A model generated the notes under the pieces. That model was not told the origin of the DNA, searched no databases, and worked only from the letters and a program-made list of their open reading frames with translations. 64,000 nucleotides of DNA from Pelobates cultripes (Eukaryota; Chordata; Amphibia; Anura; Pelobatidae): NCBI GenBank assembly GCA_933207985.1, contig OW240913.1, positions 272,078,986 through 272,142,985 on the forward strand. The letters run 5' to 3'. How positions within the stretch are numbered: the first letter of the stretch is position 1; every line of letters starts with the position of its first letter. Positions 54,516-64,000 of the stretch are shown here, one piece after another. Position numbers and translations under genes: made by a program.

Positions 54516-55185
54516 TTGGACTGCCTTTAGCTTTGATTATGGCATGCATTCTCTGCGGCATTGTTTCGATAAGCTTCTACAATGTCACAAGATGTATTTC
54601 CGTCCAGTGTTGCATTAATTTTTCACCAAGATCTTGTATTGATGATGGGAGAGTCAGACCACTGCGCAAAGCCTTCTCCAGCGCATCACAAAGATCCTCA
54701 ATGGGGTTAAGGTCTGGACTCTGTGGTGGCCAATCCATGTGTGAAAATTATGTCTCATGCTCGCTGAACCACTCTTTCAAAATTTGAGCCCGTTGAATCC
54801 TGGCATTGTAATCTTGAAATATGCCCGTGCCATCAGGAAATAAAAAAATCCCTTGATGGAATAACCTGGTAATTCAGTATATTCAGGTAGTCAGCTGACC
54901 TCATACTTTGGGCACATAATGTTGCTGAACCTAGACCTGACCAACTGCAGCAACCCCAGATCATAGCACTGCCCCCACAGGTTTGTACAGTAGGCACTAG
55001 GCATAATGGGTGCATCACTTCATCTGCCTCTCTTCTTACCCTGATGCGCCGATCACTCTGGAACAGGGTAAATCTGGACTCATCAGACCACAAGACCTTC
55101 TTTCATTGCTCCATAGTCCAATCTTTATGCTCCCTAGCAAATTCAAGCCTTTTTTTCCAATTAGCCTCACTGATTAGTGGTTTTC
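54453..55185 (-). pseudogene. Tc1-type transposase, 5'-truncated and inactive
   Basis: The terminal repeat starts TACACTGCCTGCCC (54453). Minus-strand translation gives SEANWKKRLEFAREHKDWTM, a stop (TGA at 55100-55102 in place of the usual Trp), then KKVLWSDESRFTLFQSD with the first catalytic Asp. GGSAMIWGCCSWSGLGSATL and [11 protein letters not shown] follow. FQDYNARI then replaces the usual QDDN, so the second catalytic Asp is lost, and another stop occurs before SHMDWPPQSPDLNPIE. The DNA-binding half is missing: a T2-like MITE interrupts at 55186 and a gap follows. Clearly dead. The spacing suggests the DD36E group. Confidence 0.85.
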
Positions 55186-55238
55186 TTAAAGGACCACTAT
55201 AGTGCCAGGAAAACATACTCGTTTTCCTGGCACTATAG
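55186..55238 (+). mobile_element. T2-like MITE end, running into assembly gap
   Basis: TTAAAGGACCACTATAGTGC followed by its own complement (GTTTTCCTGGCACTATAG), a fold-back that stops at the first N. It inserted within the Tc1 transposase sequence. Confidence 0.8.
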
Positions 55239-55338
55239 NNNNNNNNNNNNNNNNNNNNNNNNNNNNNNNNNNNNNNNNNNNNNNNNNNNNNNNNNNNNNN
55301 NNNNNNNNNNNNNNNNNNNNNNNNNNNNNNNNNNNNNN
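55239..55338. other. Assembly gap (100 N)
   Basis: Exactly 100 N, the conventional placeholder for a gap of unknown size. It hides the remainder of the MITE, possibly the 5' half of the Tc1 element, and the 3' end of LINE-B. Confidence 0.98.
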
Positions 55339-58300
55339 TATTATAATGTGATACACTAAGTAGCGTATGTGCGTGTGTTGTGTCTGTGGGAGTAGGAGAA
55401 GTAGGAGCGTTTCTGGTGTGTTTGGTAGACACACTCCTGTGCAGTGTGTCGTCAGTGCTCTGATTTGGGACCAAAAGGGTCGAAGTGTTGGGCAGTGCCA
55501 CCAAATATGTATCATGGTTCCTTTGTCTGTTGCGCATCTCCAACATAGGTCTGATGTGTTCGAGAAACTATGTTTGAGTCTTGTGGGTACTAGGTACCAT
55601 CTGTACAGGATCTTGCGGGATAGCTCCACGTGTGTCGTGGATAGTGTCATTCGTTTATTCGTACAGTAGATGGTTTGCCATTGTTCTGCGGTCAGCCGGT
55701 GACCTATGTCTTGTTCCCATACTTTTATAAAGGATGGTGGTTTGGTCAGTAGTCGTGTGTGTTCTGAGGCATATATTGTGGAGATGATTTTTGTGGTGGG
55801 TTTAGTCTTTGTGCACATTTTAATAACTGTTGTCCAGTGTGTGTTTGGTGGTTGTATCATTTGTGGTGTTGGCTGGGCTAGCACCCACGATCTCAATTGC
55901 CTATAGGAGAAGGTTGCTGTGCCGGACAGTTGGAATTCTGTTCGAAGATCTGGCAGTGGCTTAAGTTTGTTGCCTTGCATTATTTGTGAGATGGTGTTCA
56001 CCCCATGTCTTTTCCAAAGTCTATAGTTAAAATCTGGTATCAATACTTTGAACGCGTCCAGTGGGAGTGCTGGGGAGAGCGTTGCTGTGTCTCCCATTTT
56101 CTTACGATATGTGTCCCAGATTGTAAGGGTCAGTGCGGTTGTGGGCAGTAGTTCGGTTGCTTTTGGCCTGTGGATTTTTGGTAGCCATGCTAGGAGTGGA
56201 AGAGATAACCCCTTTGCGTGGCTTTCTTCTATTTCGGCCCAGGATGTGGGTTCTTGTCTGTGTGAGATAGTCACCAGGGGGGTTATGTGGGCAGCTCTGT
56301 AGTACCCCAAGAGGTCGGGGAGTCCCATTCCACCTTGGGCGGATGGTCTGTGCAGGGTTGTCTTAGCGACCCTCGGCTTTTTATAGTCCCAGATGTAGTT
56401 GTTTAAGATGGTCTGCAGCTCTAGTAGGTAACGTTTCGGGAGCTTGATCGGCAGGGTGCGGAATAGGTATTGAATTTTCGGTAAGATTACCATTTTCACC
56501 GCTGCTATACGGCCTGTCCATGAGATATATTTGCCTTTCCAGTTTTGTAGGATAGTTTGGATTTCTGCTTGTAGTTTGGCATAGTTTGCCTTATATAATG
56601 CATTCGCTTTGGGAGTGAAGTTGACCCCTAGAAACTTAATGTGGTCTCTCCTCCAGTCATATGTGAAGTTTAGCTTCAATGTTGTCAGGTCTGTGTGTGG
56701 AATATTTATGCCTAGTGCTAGGGTTTTTGCGATATTTAATTTGTAATAGGAGCAGTTACTGTAGTTGGAGAGAATTTTGTGAAAATTTGGCAGTGACACG
56801 CTTGGTTGTTCAAGGGTTAGGAGGATGTCATCTGCAAATAGGGACATTTTGTGTTCCCGCCTTTTTACTGTGATGCCGTGTATGTCTGGGTGTTCTCGGA
56901 TGAGTTGGGTAAGGGGTTCTAGCGCTAGGATATAGAGCAGTGGGGAGAGTGGACATCCCTGTCGGGAACCATTAGATATGGTGAACGGTTTGGATATAAA
57001 TCCTCCATTTACTACTCGGGCGGTTGGTGACGAGTACAATGCTTTGACTAGCGATAGGAATTGGTCAGGGAAGCCGAATTTTTGTAGGACTGCTAGTAAG
57101 AAGGGCCAGTTTAGCCTATCGAAGGCTTTTTCTGCGTCCAACGATAACAGAATCCCAGGGTTCTTTTTAGTTTGCATCTCATATAGCAGGTTTAGGGTCT
57201 TTCTCGTGCCGTCTGCTCCCTGTCTGCCCCCTACAAACCCCACCTGGTCTCTTCCTATAATTGTGGGGATTATGTATGTTAGTCTATTAGAGAAGATTTT
57301 TGCCAGTATCTTTATGTCCGTGTTCAAAAGGGAGATGGGCCGTAAGTTCTGGCATTTGTTCGGTGGTTTCCCTGGTTTGGGGAGAGTGGCAACATGTGCC
57401 ATAAGCATCTCTGTTGGTAGTGTCCCCTGTTGTAGTGCGTGTTGGAAAACTCTTTGAAGATAGGGGGCTATGTTAGGGGCAAAGCGTTTATAGTATAGGT
57501 TAGTCAGTCCGTCCGGGCCTGGTGACTTCCCTTTCGGGAGGGAGTTGATGGTGTCTGTTATTTAATCTATTGTGATGGGCTTCGTGAGAGTCGTTTGTTG
57601 GACGGTCGTAAGTATGGGTAGTTGGACAGAGGTTAGAAATTCATCTATCTCCTGTTTTTTGGGTTGATGAAGTGTCTTGTCCATGTTGAGGTTGTAGAGA
57701 GAGTGATAGTAGTCAGCCATACAGTCATTTATGTCTTGCGGGTTGTGGATTTTGTCTCCCGCATTGGTGATCAGGAATGGGATTTTGGAGTTTGCCTGTT
57801 TCTGCCTGAGTACGTTAGCTAAGTGTTTCCCTGCCTTATTACCTTGGGTATAGGAGTTCAGTTTCAGTTTTGTGAGGATGTAGGCCGTCTTTTCAAGCGC
57901 CTTGGTGTTGAGTTGGTTGGTGAGGTCCTTGATGGTTTCCGCAGATCTATGAATGATTTGTTGCGTTGACGGTGGAGATATGAGGCTCGGCTAATCAACT
58001 GGCCCCGTAGGACTGTTTTATGAGCTTGCCAAATAGAAAGTATTGATGCTTCTTGGTTGTCATTTAGTTGAAAGTAGTTTCTTAGGTCCTCCGTCAGTTT
58101 TGTTACATATGAGTCATCGTATAGAAGCGTGTCATTAAGACGCCACGGTGGTTTTCCTCTGTGCTGGTATTGGTTGTGTATTGAGAGGGTCACCGGCGCG
58201 TGGTCAGACCACACTATGTTTCCAATGGTGCAGTCTTCCACCTGTGGGAGCAAGGTGCCCGATATAAGTATATGGTCAATTCTGGAGTAGGTTTTATGTG

Positions 58301-58889
58301 TCTGTGATAGGAATGTGTATTCCCTTGCTAGGGGGTGTGTTGTTCTCCATATGTCATATAACCCGTATTCTTGAATGAGCTTTACTAGCGCTTTGTTTGC
58401 GTTTTTCAATTTAACATGCCTGTTGGAGTCGCTAGGCGTTGTTGAGTCTATACGTGAGTCCATGGTGTGGTTGAGGTCTCCACATATAACCAATGGGGTT
58501 GTTACCTCTGTGGGTATATTCCTAAGGACTTTGTGCAGAAAGTTGCGCTGTATGTCGTTTGGACTATAAAGGCACACTAATATGATTGGGTTATTATTTA
58601 TTATACATTGCAGGATCACGAATCTGCCTTGGCTGTCCTTCTTGACCCTTAGTGTCTCTACTGTAAGGGAGTTGTGTAGGAGAATAGAAACTCCTTTGGA
58701 TTTTGAAGTGTGTGTTGCATGATATTGCAGGGGGTAATCTCTTGCAGCAAATGTAGGAATGCGGTTGGTGACAAAGTGGGTTTCTTGCACACATACTATG
58801 TCTGCTTTGGTTCGTTTGAGATCGTCCAGGAGTAGTCGCCTCTTGTGTGGGGTGTTTAGACCTTTGGTGTTGTGTGAATAGATGATCAT
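55339..58889 (-). pseudogene. LINE-B ORF2: endonuclease-reverse transcriptase, disrupted
   Basis: The N-terminal endonuclease is open (58889 to about 57970): HNTKGLNTPHKRRL, QETHF, GDLNHTMD (GDLN for GDFN), SRIDHILI, WSDHAP. Near 57965 the frame shifts; the correct frame continues (EKTAYILTKLKLNSYTQGNK) to an in-frame TAA at 57562-57564, just before KGKSPGPDGLTN. Downstream it is open: VGFVGGRQ, LSLDAEKAFDRLNW, GSRQGCPLSPL, FADDILL, and the CWRC...HIWWHC knuckle (about 55500-55560). The last residues are lost in the gap, and the apparent frame through the gap into the MITE is an artefact. The two lesions make it non-functional as it stands. Confidence 0.9.
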
Positions 58890-60236
58890 GGTGTAGGTAG
58901 CGTATGTAGTGTGTTACGTTGGTGGGGGTGTCGTTCCGTCGATGTAGGCGGAGTTGGTCTGCAGATGTTGTTTATCAGCTGACAGGGAACTGGGGGGGAA
59001 GGGTGAAACTAGGGGATGACAGGGGTGTTGGGTTATATACAGGTGACCTGTAGGTCTGGCACTGTAGTCGTGCCGTGGGGGTTTGGAATTAGATTTCCAA
59101 TTGGGTGGCTAATTGGGCTCCAATGTGTAGAACTGTTTGGGGCCGAAACCGTTGTCGTAGATAAGAACATAAACATTTGTAACAATTTCAAACAATTTCA
59201 AACAGAGGTCAGTACTTTTCCATTTGTGGGAGGCGTGCAAGTATCAACTAAGCATACATTCATTGCCATATTGGTGATTTAACAGTTATTAGCATTGTGT
59301 CTTACATGTTTATTTTGAAAGCAGCTCCAGGTGCCGTGCGTCTATCGGTGGTGTGTGACGCTTTCCCCTTAAGGGACGTGTCGGTAGATACAATACTTGC
59401 TTGTCAGTAACATTGTGGGGGCCTTATACATCGTGCCCGGTTACGGTATTTTATACTGTTAGGGTGTTGAAATGCACCGTGTCCTGGGGGGTAGTGTCGG
59501 ACCTGCCCCCCGAGTCATGTGTTTAGCAACTTTCCATGGTGTGTAGCGCCTGTTTTAAATTTAGCTATGTTGCCTATTGCAGATGCATGGGCGGCCTACT
59601 ATATACAGTTACTGCTGCCCGTTTGGGCGTTTTGATTATGGTATTAGTGTGGCCACAATTTTATTTACAGTGCCGCATCCATAGCTATTCCAGGTGGGTT
59701 AATCTCCTGAGCAGTTACCCTACCCTATTGTAGCCTCCCAGCCGTCATGCATTATACGTGGAGCACATCTTGGCGGTGTGGTGCCCCTTTTTTTTTTGTA
59801 CTGTGGAGTGGTTGGTGACTTTTGGCAAAGATGTTGCGTCTGGTCCAGAGTCGCCAGACGACACCCGCCGTGGGGGTGCTCACCCAAATGGGCAGGTGGT
59901 GTCAGGGATGGTGATCACGTTAGCATTGTTAACATGGGTGCGTGTGGTGTAATTCGCTGGCGAATGTTTGAGCCATAGTAGCCTTGGATGGGGGCTTTAG
60001 AAGTGCCTACATGGTCGAGTGCAGGCCTTTTAGCATAGCGTGTTATGTGTGAAGTGCATTGGCATGGGTATGGTATCTGCGCCACTGGTGGCCCTTGGTG
60101 CTACTCGGCCCGTGTGTAGGCCCTATATACATGACATTACATATACATTTACATGATAACTATATACGGTTCAGGTATACTTGCAGTGAGCATGCCTCTA
60201 ATAGCTGAGTAGTCTGTACGACCCTGAATGGTTTGT
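58890..60236 (-). other. Inter-ORF spacer of LINE-B
   Basis: 1347 bases between ORF1 stop and ORF2 start, more than twice the LINE-A spacer. Frames up to about 88 codons show no known domain. No internal insertion boundary was recognised, so it may be native to the family. Confidence 0.55.
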
Positions 60237-61193
60237 TCAGTCTGTGTTCATATTGCGGCTGGGCCTGGGGGAGTTAGACCTTGTTCCCGTGGTGGGGTTA
60301 TGGTCTAGGCCCCAGCTGGCGAGCAGTTTCTTTCCTTCCTCCGGGGTCGAGATCTGCACCGTTTTCCCGTTTCTGGTGAGTATAATTTTTGTGGGAAAAC
60401 CCCACCTGTATCTAATGCCGTGGGTGCGTAGCTCCGTGGTGGTGTGGAGAAATTCCCTTCTGCATCTGAGGGTGGCTGCGGAGATGTCCGCCATGATGCG
60501 TATTGTGGAGTAGTCCTCGTGTGGATCAGCCCTGCTGCGATGTGTCCGGAGGATAAGCTCTTTTATGTGGTAAAAGTGGACCCTCAGAAGGACATCGCGG
60601 GGTACAGAGTCGGGTAGTTGTTTTGGCTTGGGCACCCGGTGGACTCTGTCCACAAGGAGCATGTCCGTCGGTATGTCTGGGGCATATGCGCGGAGTAGGC
60701 CCTGTACGTAAATTGGCAGGTCATCCATGAGGACGGTCTCCGGTACGCCGCGCAGTCTCAGGTTATTGCGCCGAGCCCTGTCTTCTTGGTCCGCTACTCG
60801 GGCTTCCACATGTTCCATTTGGCATTGCAGGGCCTTTAGTTGTTGAGACAGGTCCTCTTGCGCCGATGATAGGTCTGTGCAGTGTTGCTCCACAGAGGTG
60901 GTCCTTATAGAGAGATCCCTCACCTCTCGTTTAATCTGTTCCGCGGTCGTTTGCCATGTGGTTATCAATTTAGTTGCCATGCCCTCTATGGCTTTTTCAA
61001 AGAAGCCTTTTGTGAGGTATTCTGCAGGTTGTAGTGTTTCAGGGTCCGTGTGCGGCATCGTGGTGTCGGAGTCCTCCGCGCCATCTTGTGCAGCCGCCCC
61101 CCTTATAGTTTCACTCGTGGGTTGCAGTTTTTGTCCGAAGAAGCTCATTTTTTCTGCCTTAGCAGCAGATTTCTTTGTTTTAGCGTTTGCCAT
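60237..61193 (-). CDS. LINE-B ORF1: RNA-binding protein
   Basis: 318 residues, open throughout. Order: basic N-terminus (MANAKTKKSAAKAEK) and a coiled coil (about 60-138, e.g. VRDLSIRTTSVEQHCTDLSS). Then QEDRARRNNLRLRGVPE (136-152) opens the RRM-like domain with HRVPKPKQLPDSVPRDVLLR, and a C-terminal domain with MADISAATLRCRREF and YRWGFPTKIIL. It is colinear with LINE-A ORF1 and shows the same C-terminal landmarks (xADxSAxTxxxRREF, YRWGxPTK). Expected to bind LINE RNA as a trimer. It sits 5' of a broken ORF2, so it may be expressed without a functional partner in cis. Confidence 0.9.
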   Translation of the reverse strand: MANAKTKKSAAKAEKMSFFGQKLQPTSETIRGAAAQDGAEDSDTTMPHTDPETLQPAEYLTKGFFEKAIEGMATKLITTWQTTAEQIKREVRDLSIRTTSVEQHCTDLSSAQEDLSQQLKALQCQMEHVEARVADQEDRARRNNLRLRGVPETVLMDDLPIYVQGLLRAYAPDIPTDMLLVDRVHRVPKPKQLPDSVPRDVLLRVHFYHIKELILRTHRSRADPHEDYSTIRIMADISAATLRCRREFLHTTTELRTHGIRYRWGFPTKIILTRNGKTVQISTPEEGKKLLASWGLDHNPTTGTRSNSPRPSRNMNTD

Positions 61194-61348
61194 CGTTTTG
61201 TAGGTTTCTTAACGGTTTCAGCGATGTGTTGGAGTCGGTTATAGGGAGCCCATGTGCCGGAGCGAGTTTACTGAGCAGCCATCTCGTTCGGCGGTTAGCC
61301 ACGCCCCCCAATTTTTATTATTTTTTAAGTCTCAGATTAGAGTTTCCA

Positions 61349-62670
61349 TATTAACCCATTAAGGACTGATGGCAATATATGTCCATGAATGAGCAGTGTA
61401 TTCCACTCTGCAATAAGGTCCTTAAGAACCAGGTTATAATGAATGTGCAGCACTGGGGGTGCAAGGCTTTTTTCTTTAATATGCAGTTTGAAAAGGGCAA
61501 ACAACAGACACCTAGTCCTGCTGCTGAGAAAGTGCCAAGACAGGGACGAAACGCGATTAGGACCCCTTTGAAGGTTTTCTGGGATGCTCTCCAGTGACTC
61601 TTCCCCGCGCCCCCAGTAGATTTTGCTATCTACAGCTGCCTTTTGCCTTTTGGATGCCTTTTGCCTTTCCCTGGATTTCCACCTATTTGAACGTGCATAT
61701 AAGTTGCACACTGGCGTTTGGTACAAATAGTGGAGGTAACATCTTATTAGGTGGGCTACTAGTTGTTATTTGCTCTATCTATTTTTTTATAAATTGTGCA
61801 CGTATTCATTACTTACCTGTGGCGTTATTTTAGAGCTATTACCATGTGCAGGCTTCAATGGAAATATTGGTGTACTACAACTAGTCCTGCTGACAGTAAT
61901 CCATGCGATTGATACGTTCCTTGTAATAAAGGCCTTTTCGGGATGGTGTAATAAAGAAATATTCAGAGGAGTTATGTGGGCTACATTATGTAATATTTTT
62001 TTAATTGAGGATCTTATGAATGGAGTCTTGAATAGTCCAACAGAAATGCGACATATTGACCTTCATTCTATAGCACCATAGAACTGTTTCCCTATAACAT
62101 AAAGTATTGTACACTATAAACCTCCTTGTTCTGGTTCGTATTGCTAAAGTAACATGCAGATCATCACCCGCAAGGCTTTACTGGGACCGGTTTGCCATCA
62201 AAATGTAGACACACACCTGGCAACACAGAATCACAGATGCTTCAATAAGAGCAGAAATCTGTTCTCATAACAAAATACATTGCATGCTAGAGGCAAACAT
62301 AAACTGATAAACTGCCATACTTCTCTCGAAATTGCTGCAAAATCCATTAGCTACACAGATGTGTGTATTTTGCATTGTGTATGAAATTTGGCACTGTCGT
62401 TTATGAATTAAAAAGGATTACTCATACCAGCTCACGTTAACAAATCTATAAATATAATGTGGTTGTGCATGTGCAAACGACTGATGTTCAGTAAAATGCC
62501 TTTTGGAATAATTGCATCAAATAGAGGTGCCATTTTGGAAGTGTTGTTAAATAATTTCTTTTAACAGACCTAAATAAAAAGTCCTGAGTGTGGGAATCAA
62601 CTGGACTCCTGAGTCCGAGGCACCCTTGCCCTGCAAATCCCTCTTGTCTGATGGTCAAATGGTAAAGTTG
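61349..62670. other. Mixed repeat sequence with hammerhead-like core
   Basis: It begins with a TTAACCCATTAAGGACTGATGG end of the TTAACCCCTT type. At 61503-61560 the order GTCCT ... CTGAGAA ... GACGAAAC GCGATT AGGAC recalls the hammerhead layout, but the first core box is wrong (CTGAGAA, not CTGANGA). The remainder to 62670 is unassigned. Confidence 0.35.
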
Positions 62671-62679
62671 CATAACCGT

Positions 62680-62940
62680 GTTTTTTTTTTTTTTTTTCAA
62701 TTTGACATTTTTTATTTATTTTCACAAGTATTTAAACAATTCTTGCAACAATGATTTGATCATTGCACAGTTGACATTAATATTAATACATAGGGACAAA
62801 TGTAAGAATGCATTAATATCATGTATACATGCAGTAAGCATATAGTAAGCATGAGTGCGACCAAGTTCATACCATGTAAACACCATGAAATCTGAATATC
62901 TCCTGATATCCATATATATCAGCATAATAAAACAAAAGAA
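62680..62940 (-). mobile_element. 5'-truncated retroposon 3' end
   Basis: The plus strand has a run of about 19 T (62680-62698). Read on the minus strand this is a poly-A tail preceded by AATAAA about 20-25 bases upstream (gaaaataaataaaaaatgtc). The body beyond it is AT-rich, without a recognisable protein. Consistent with a LINE 3' tail. Confidence 0.5.
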
Positions 62941-62959
62941 AATCTTCGGGCACTAAAGG

Positions 62960-63075
62960 AATTAAAGCCACAGGCAGATTTATTGGATCAAGAAGACAAA
63001 GTAATGTTTCGACCTATTAATAGGTCAGTTTGATAAATACCAATAAATCTGCCTGTGGCTTTAATTTCGTGAGTG
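62960..63075. repeat. Palindromic SINE/MITE-like sequence
   Basis: TAAAGCCACAGGCAGATTTATTGG at one side and CCAATAAATCTGCCTGTGGCTTTAA at the other are exact complements (positions about 62965-62988 and 63040-63064). They enclose CGACCTATTAATAGGTCAG, itself a hairpin. Confidence 0.8.
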
Positions 63076-63169
63076 CCTGTTTTTTTATACGTGTTTTGGA
63101 TTTGCTGGTCTGGCTTCGGTGCCCCCGGTTTTCAGTAGATTTGAGTGCGGTTCCTTTTCTTCTGTTTCA

Positions 63170-63743
63170 TATATATCAGCATGACATATTTACAATTCCT
63201 AGAGGCTGTATCTGTTGTCAAGTGGGTGTTTTGTACACTTGTCCTTTGATACTATTATGTTATTGCTTTAAAACACATGCAACTAAGAAAGAAGGATAAA
63301 GAGAAGTTTGTAGAAAGGTACAACTTCATGTACTAACCTAGTACAACTTATTTACATGTGGGTAGTTCTTTGTTATTATAAATGCCATGCCTAGCCGCAT
63401 CTGTTGACCAGGAGATACCAGGACAGCGCAGCAAAAACAGAAGCCTGCCCAGCACTTCCCATTCTTTTATCCAGGTAATGTATGGGGTCCTGGTGCTCTG
63501 CTGAGGGCAATCTGTGTCGGTGCGTGTTGTAAGCCTCTTATGACCTTAAGTATAGTGTTACCTTAGCATGAATATATTATTATATTGACGTAACCATAAA
63601 TACCCATACCTGGGCATAGCCATGTTTTAATTTATATTTTCTCTTCCCTCCTGGCAATACACTAGATTACACATAGGGGTATATGAAAGTATGTTCCAGT
63701 GCTTGCAGTATGCTTCCTTGCTTCGACTGAGAAGGACGAGTGG
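63170..63743. other. Unassigned non-coding sequence
   Basis: No gene or repeat boundary recognised. Confidence 0.4.
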
Positions 63744-63925
63744 TATCAATGGACACTTGGGGCTCCCCTTTGTCTGCTGGGGCCATTTAAAAAAAATCTC
63801 TTTAAATAGGCATTTAAATGCCTATCAAAACATTGTGGTGTGAGCAGGGTTCAGCTCACACCACTAACCCCATATATCAATGGATACCCGGTGCTCTTGT
63901 AATTCAGCTGGGGCCATTTTTAGTT
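63744..63925 (+). repeat. Partial tandem repeat of about 130 bp
   Basis: TATCAATGGACACTTGGGGCTC and GCTGGGGCCATTT at 63744-63789 recur as TATCAATGGATACCCGGTGCTC and GCTGGGGCCATTT at 63874-63919. The unit also holds a GGTGTGAGC/GCTCACACC hairpin (63838-63863). It may be the edge of a satellite-like array continuing past the window. Confidence 0.6.
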
Positions 63926-64000
63926 GCCACAGACTGACCGATAAGTACTGTGCAATGCTGGAAGTCACTAAATGATCACACTCAGCCGAGGTTGTTGTGA

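Larger units (their letters stand above)
55339..61305 (-). mobile_element. LINE-B: L1/Tx1-clade retrotransposon, nearly full-length
   Basis: On the minus strand: 5' UTR (61194 to about 61305, starting GGGGGGCGTGGC like LINE-A), intact ORF1, a 1347-bp spacer, and ORF2 with a frameshift and a stop, cut at the gap before its own 3' end. Protein motifs are those of LINE-A, but the sequences are clearly a different family (reverse transcriptase roughly half identical by eye). Confidence 0.85.

Noticed and set aside
55103..55546. 147-codon minus frame through the gap
   Set aside because: It includes 34 undetermined residues and joins unrelated sequences; only the SEANWKKRLEF part is real (Tc1 transposase).
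1..64000. tRNA, rRNA or bacterial-type operons, and defence or toxin systems
   Set aside because: None seen. Splice sites, poly-A tails, MITEs and LINEs mark the window as vertebrate nuclear DNA, and no multi-gene cassette of a new kind is present.

Overview
The window looks like a piece of a frog (anuran) nuclear genome. The only host coding sequence recognised is one exon of SCML4, a vertebrate Polycomb-group-related gene, on the minus strand at 21326-21537. Almost everything else that can be named is transposable elements of types common in amphibians: TTAA-flanked MITEs resembling the Xenopus T2 family, hAT MITEs with 8-bp target duplications, L1/Tx1-clade LINEs, a Penelope-like retroelement (PLE), a tyrosine-recombinase (Ngaro/DIRS-like) retroelement and Tc1/mariner elements. 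The species cannot be named from the sequence. The window is therefore mainly intronic or 5'-flanking DNA of SCML4, and transcription of that gene would run from high to low coordinates.

Layout. 1-17.4 kb: T2-like MITEs, two copies of a roughly 2-kb TTAA-flanked element made of nested quasi-palindromes, hAT MITEs, (TA)n and (CA)-rich arrays, and a 1.39-kb TTAA element carrying a CCAAT/TATA cluster. 17.5-18.9 kb: an internally deleted LINE with a perfect 16-bp target duplication. 21.3-21.5 kb: the SCML4 exon. 22.3-28.45 kb: LINE-A on the minus strand, with intact ORF1 (327 aa) and ORF2 (1273 aa). 28.5-35.8 kb: MITEs, including an 834-bp hAT MITE with a minisatellite. 35.8-41.1 kb: a decayed element with split direct repeats in the order A1-internal-B1-A2-B2, typical of Ngaro-type retrotransposons. 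41.1-42.7 kb: an intact Tc1/mariner element with a DD37E catalytic triad, inserted in a (TA)n tract. 42.7-47.2 kb: PLE remains, namely head-to-head reverse-transcriptase fragments and a GIY-YIG endonuclease between two 934-bp inverted arms, each containing a hammerhead-ribozyme-like sequence. 48-55.2 kb: (CA)-rich arrays, a decayed L1 ORF1, a 1160-bp insertion between 305-bp direct repeats, and a dead Tc1 transposase. 55239-55338 is a 100-N gap. 55.3-61.3 kb: LINE-B on the minus strand, with intact ORF1 and broken ORF2. 61.3-64 kb: short retroposon tails and palindromes.

How the parts relate. There is no operon or multi-gene system. LINE-A looks able to encode both of its proteins, and the DD37E element has an open transposase plus both termini, so these two are the candidates for recent activity. 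The most notable non-coding structures are the paired hammerhead-like motifs of the PLE, the nested outer and inner inverted repeats of the DD37E transposon, the split direct repeats of the Ngaro-like element, and the long direct duplication around the 53-54 kb insertion. Family assignments come from motifs read by eye; no database search was possible.
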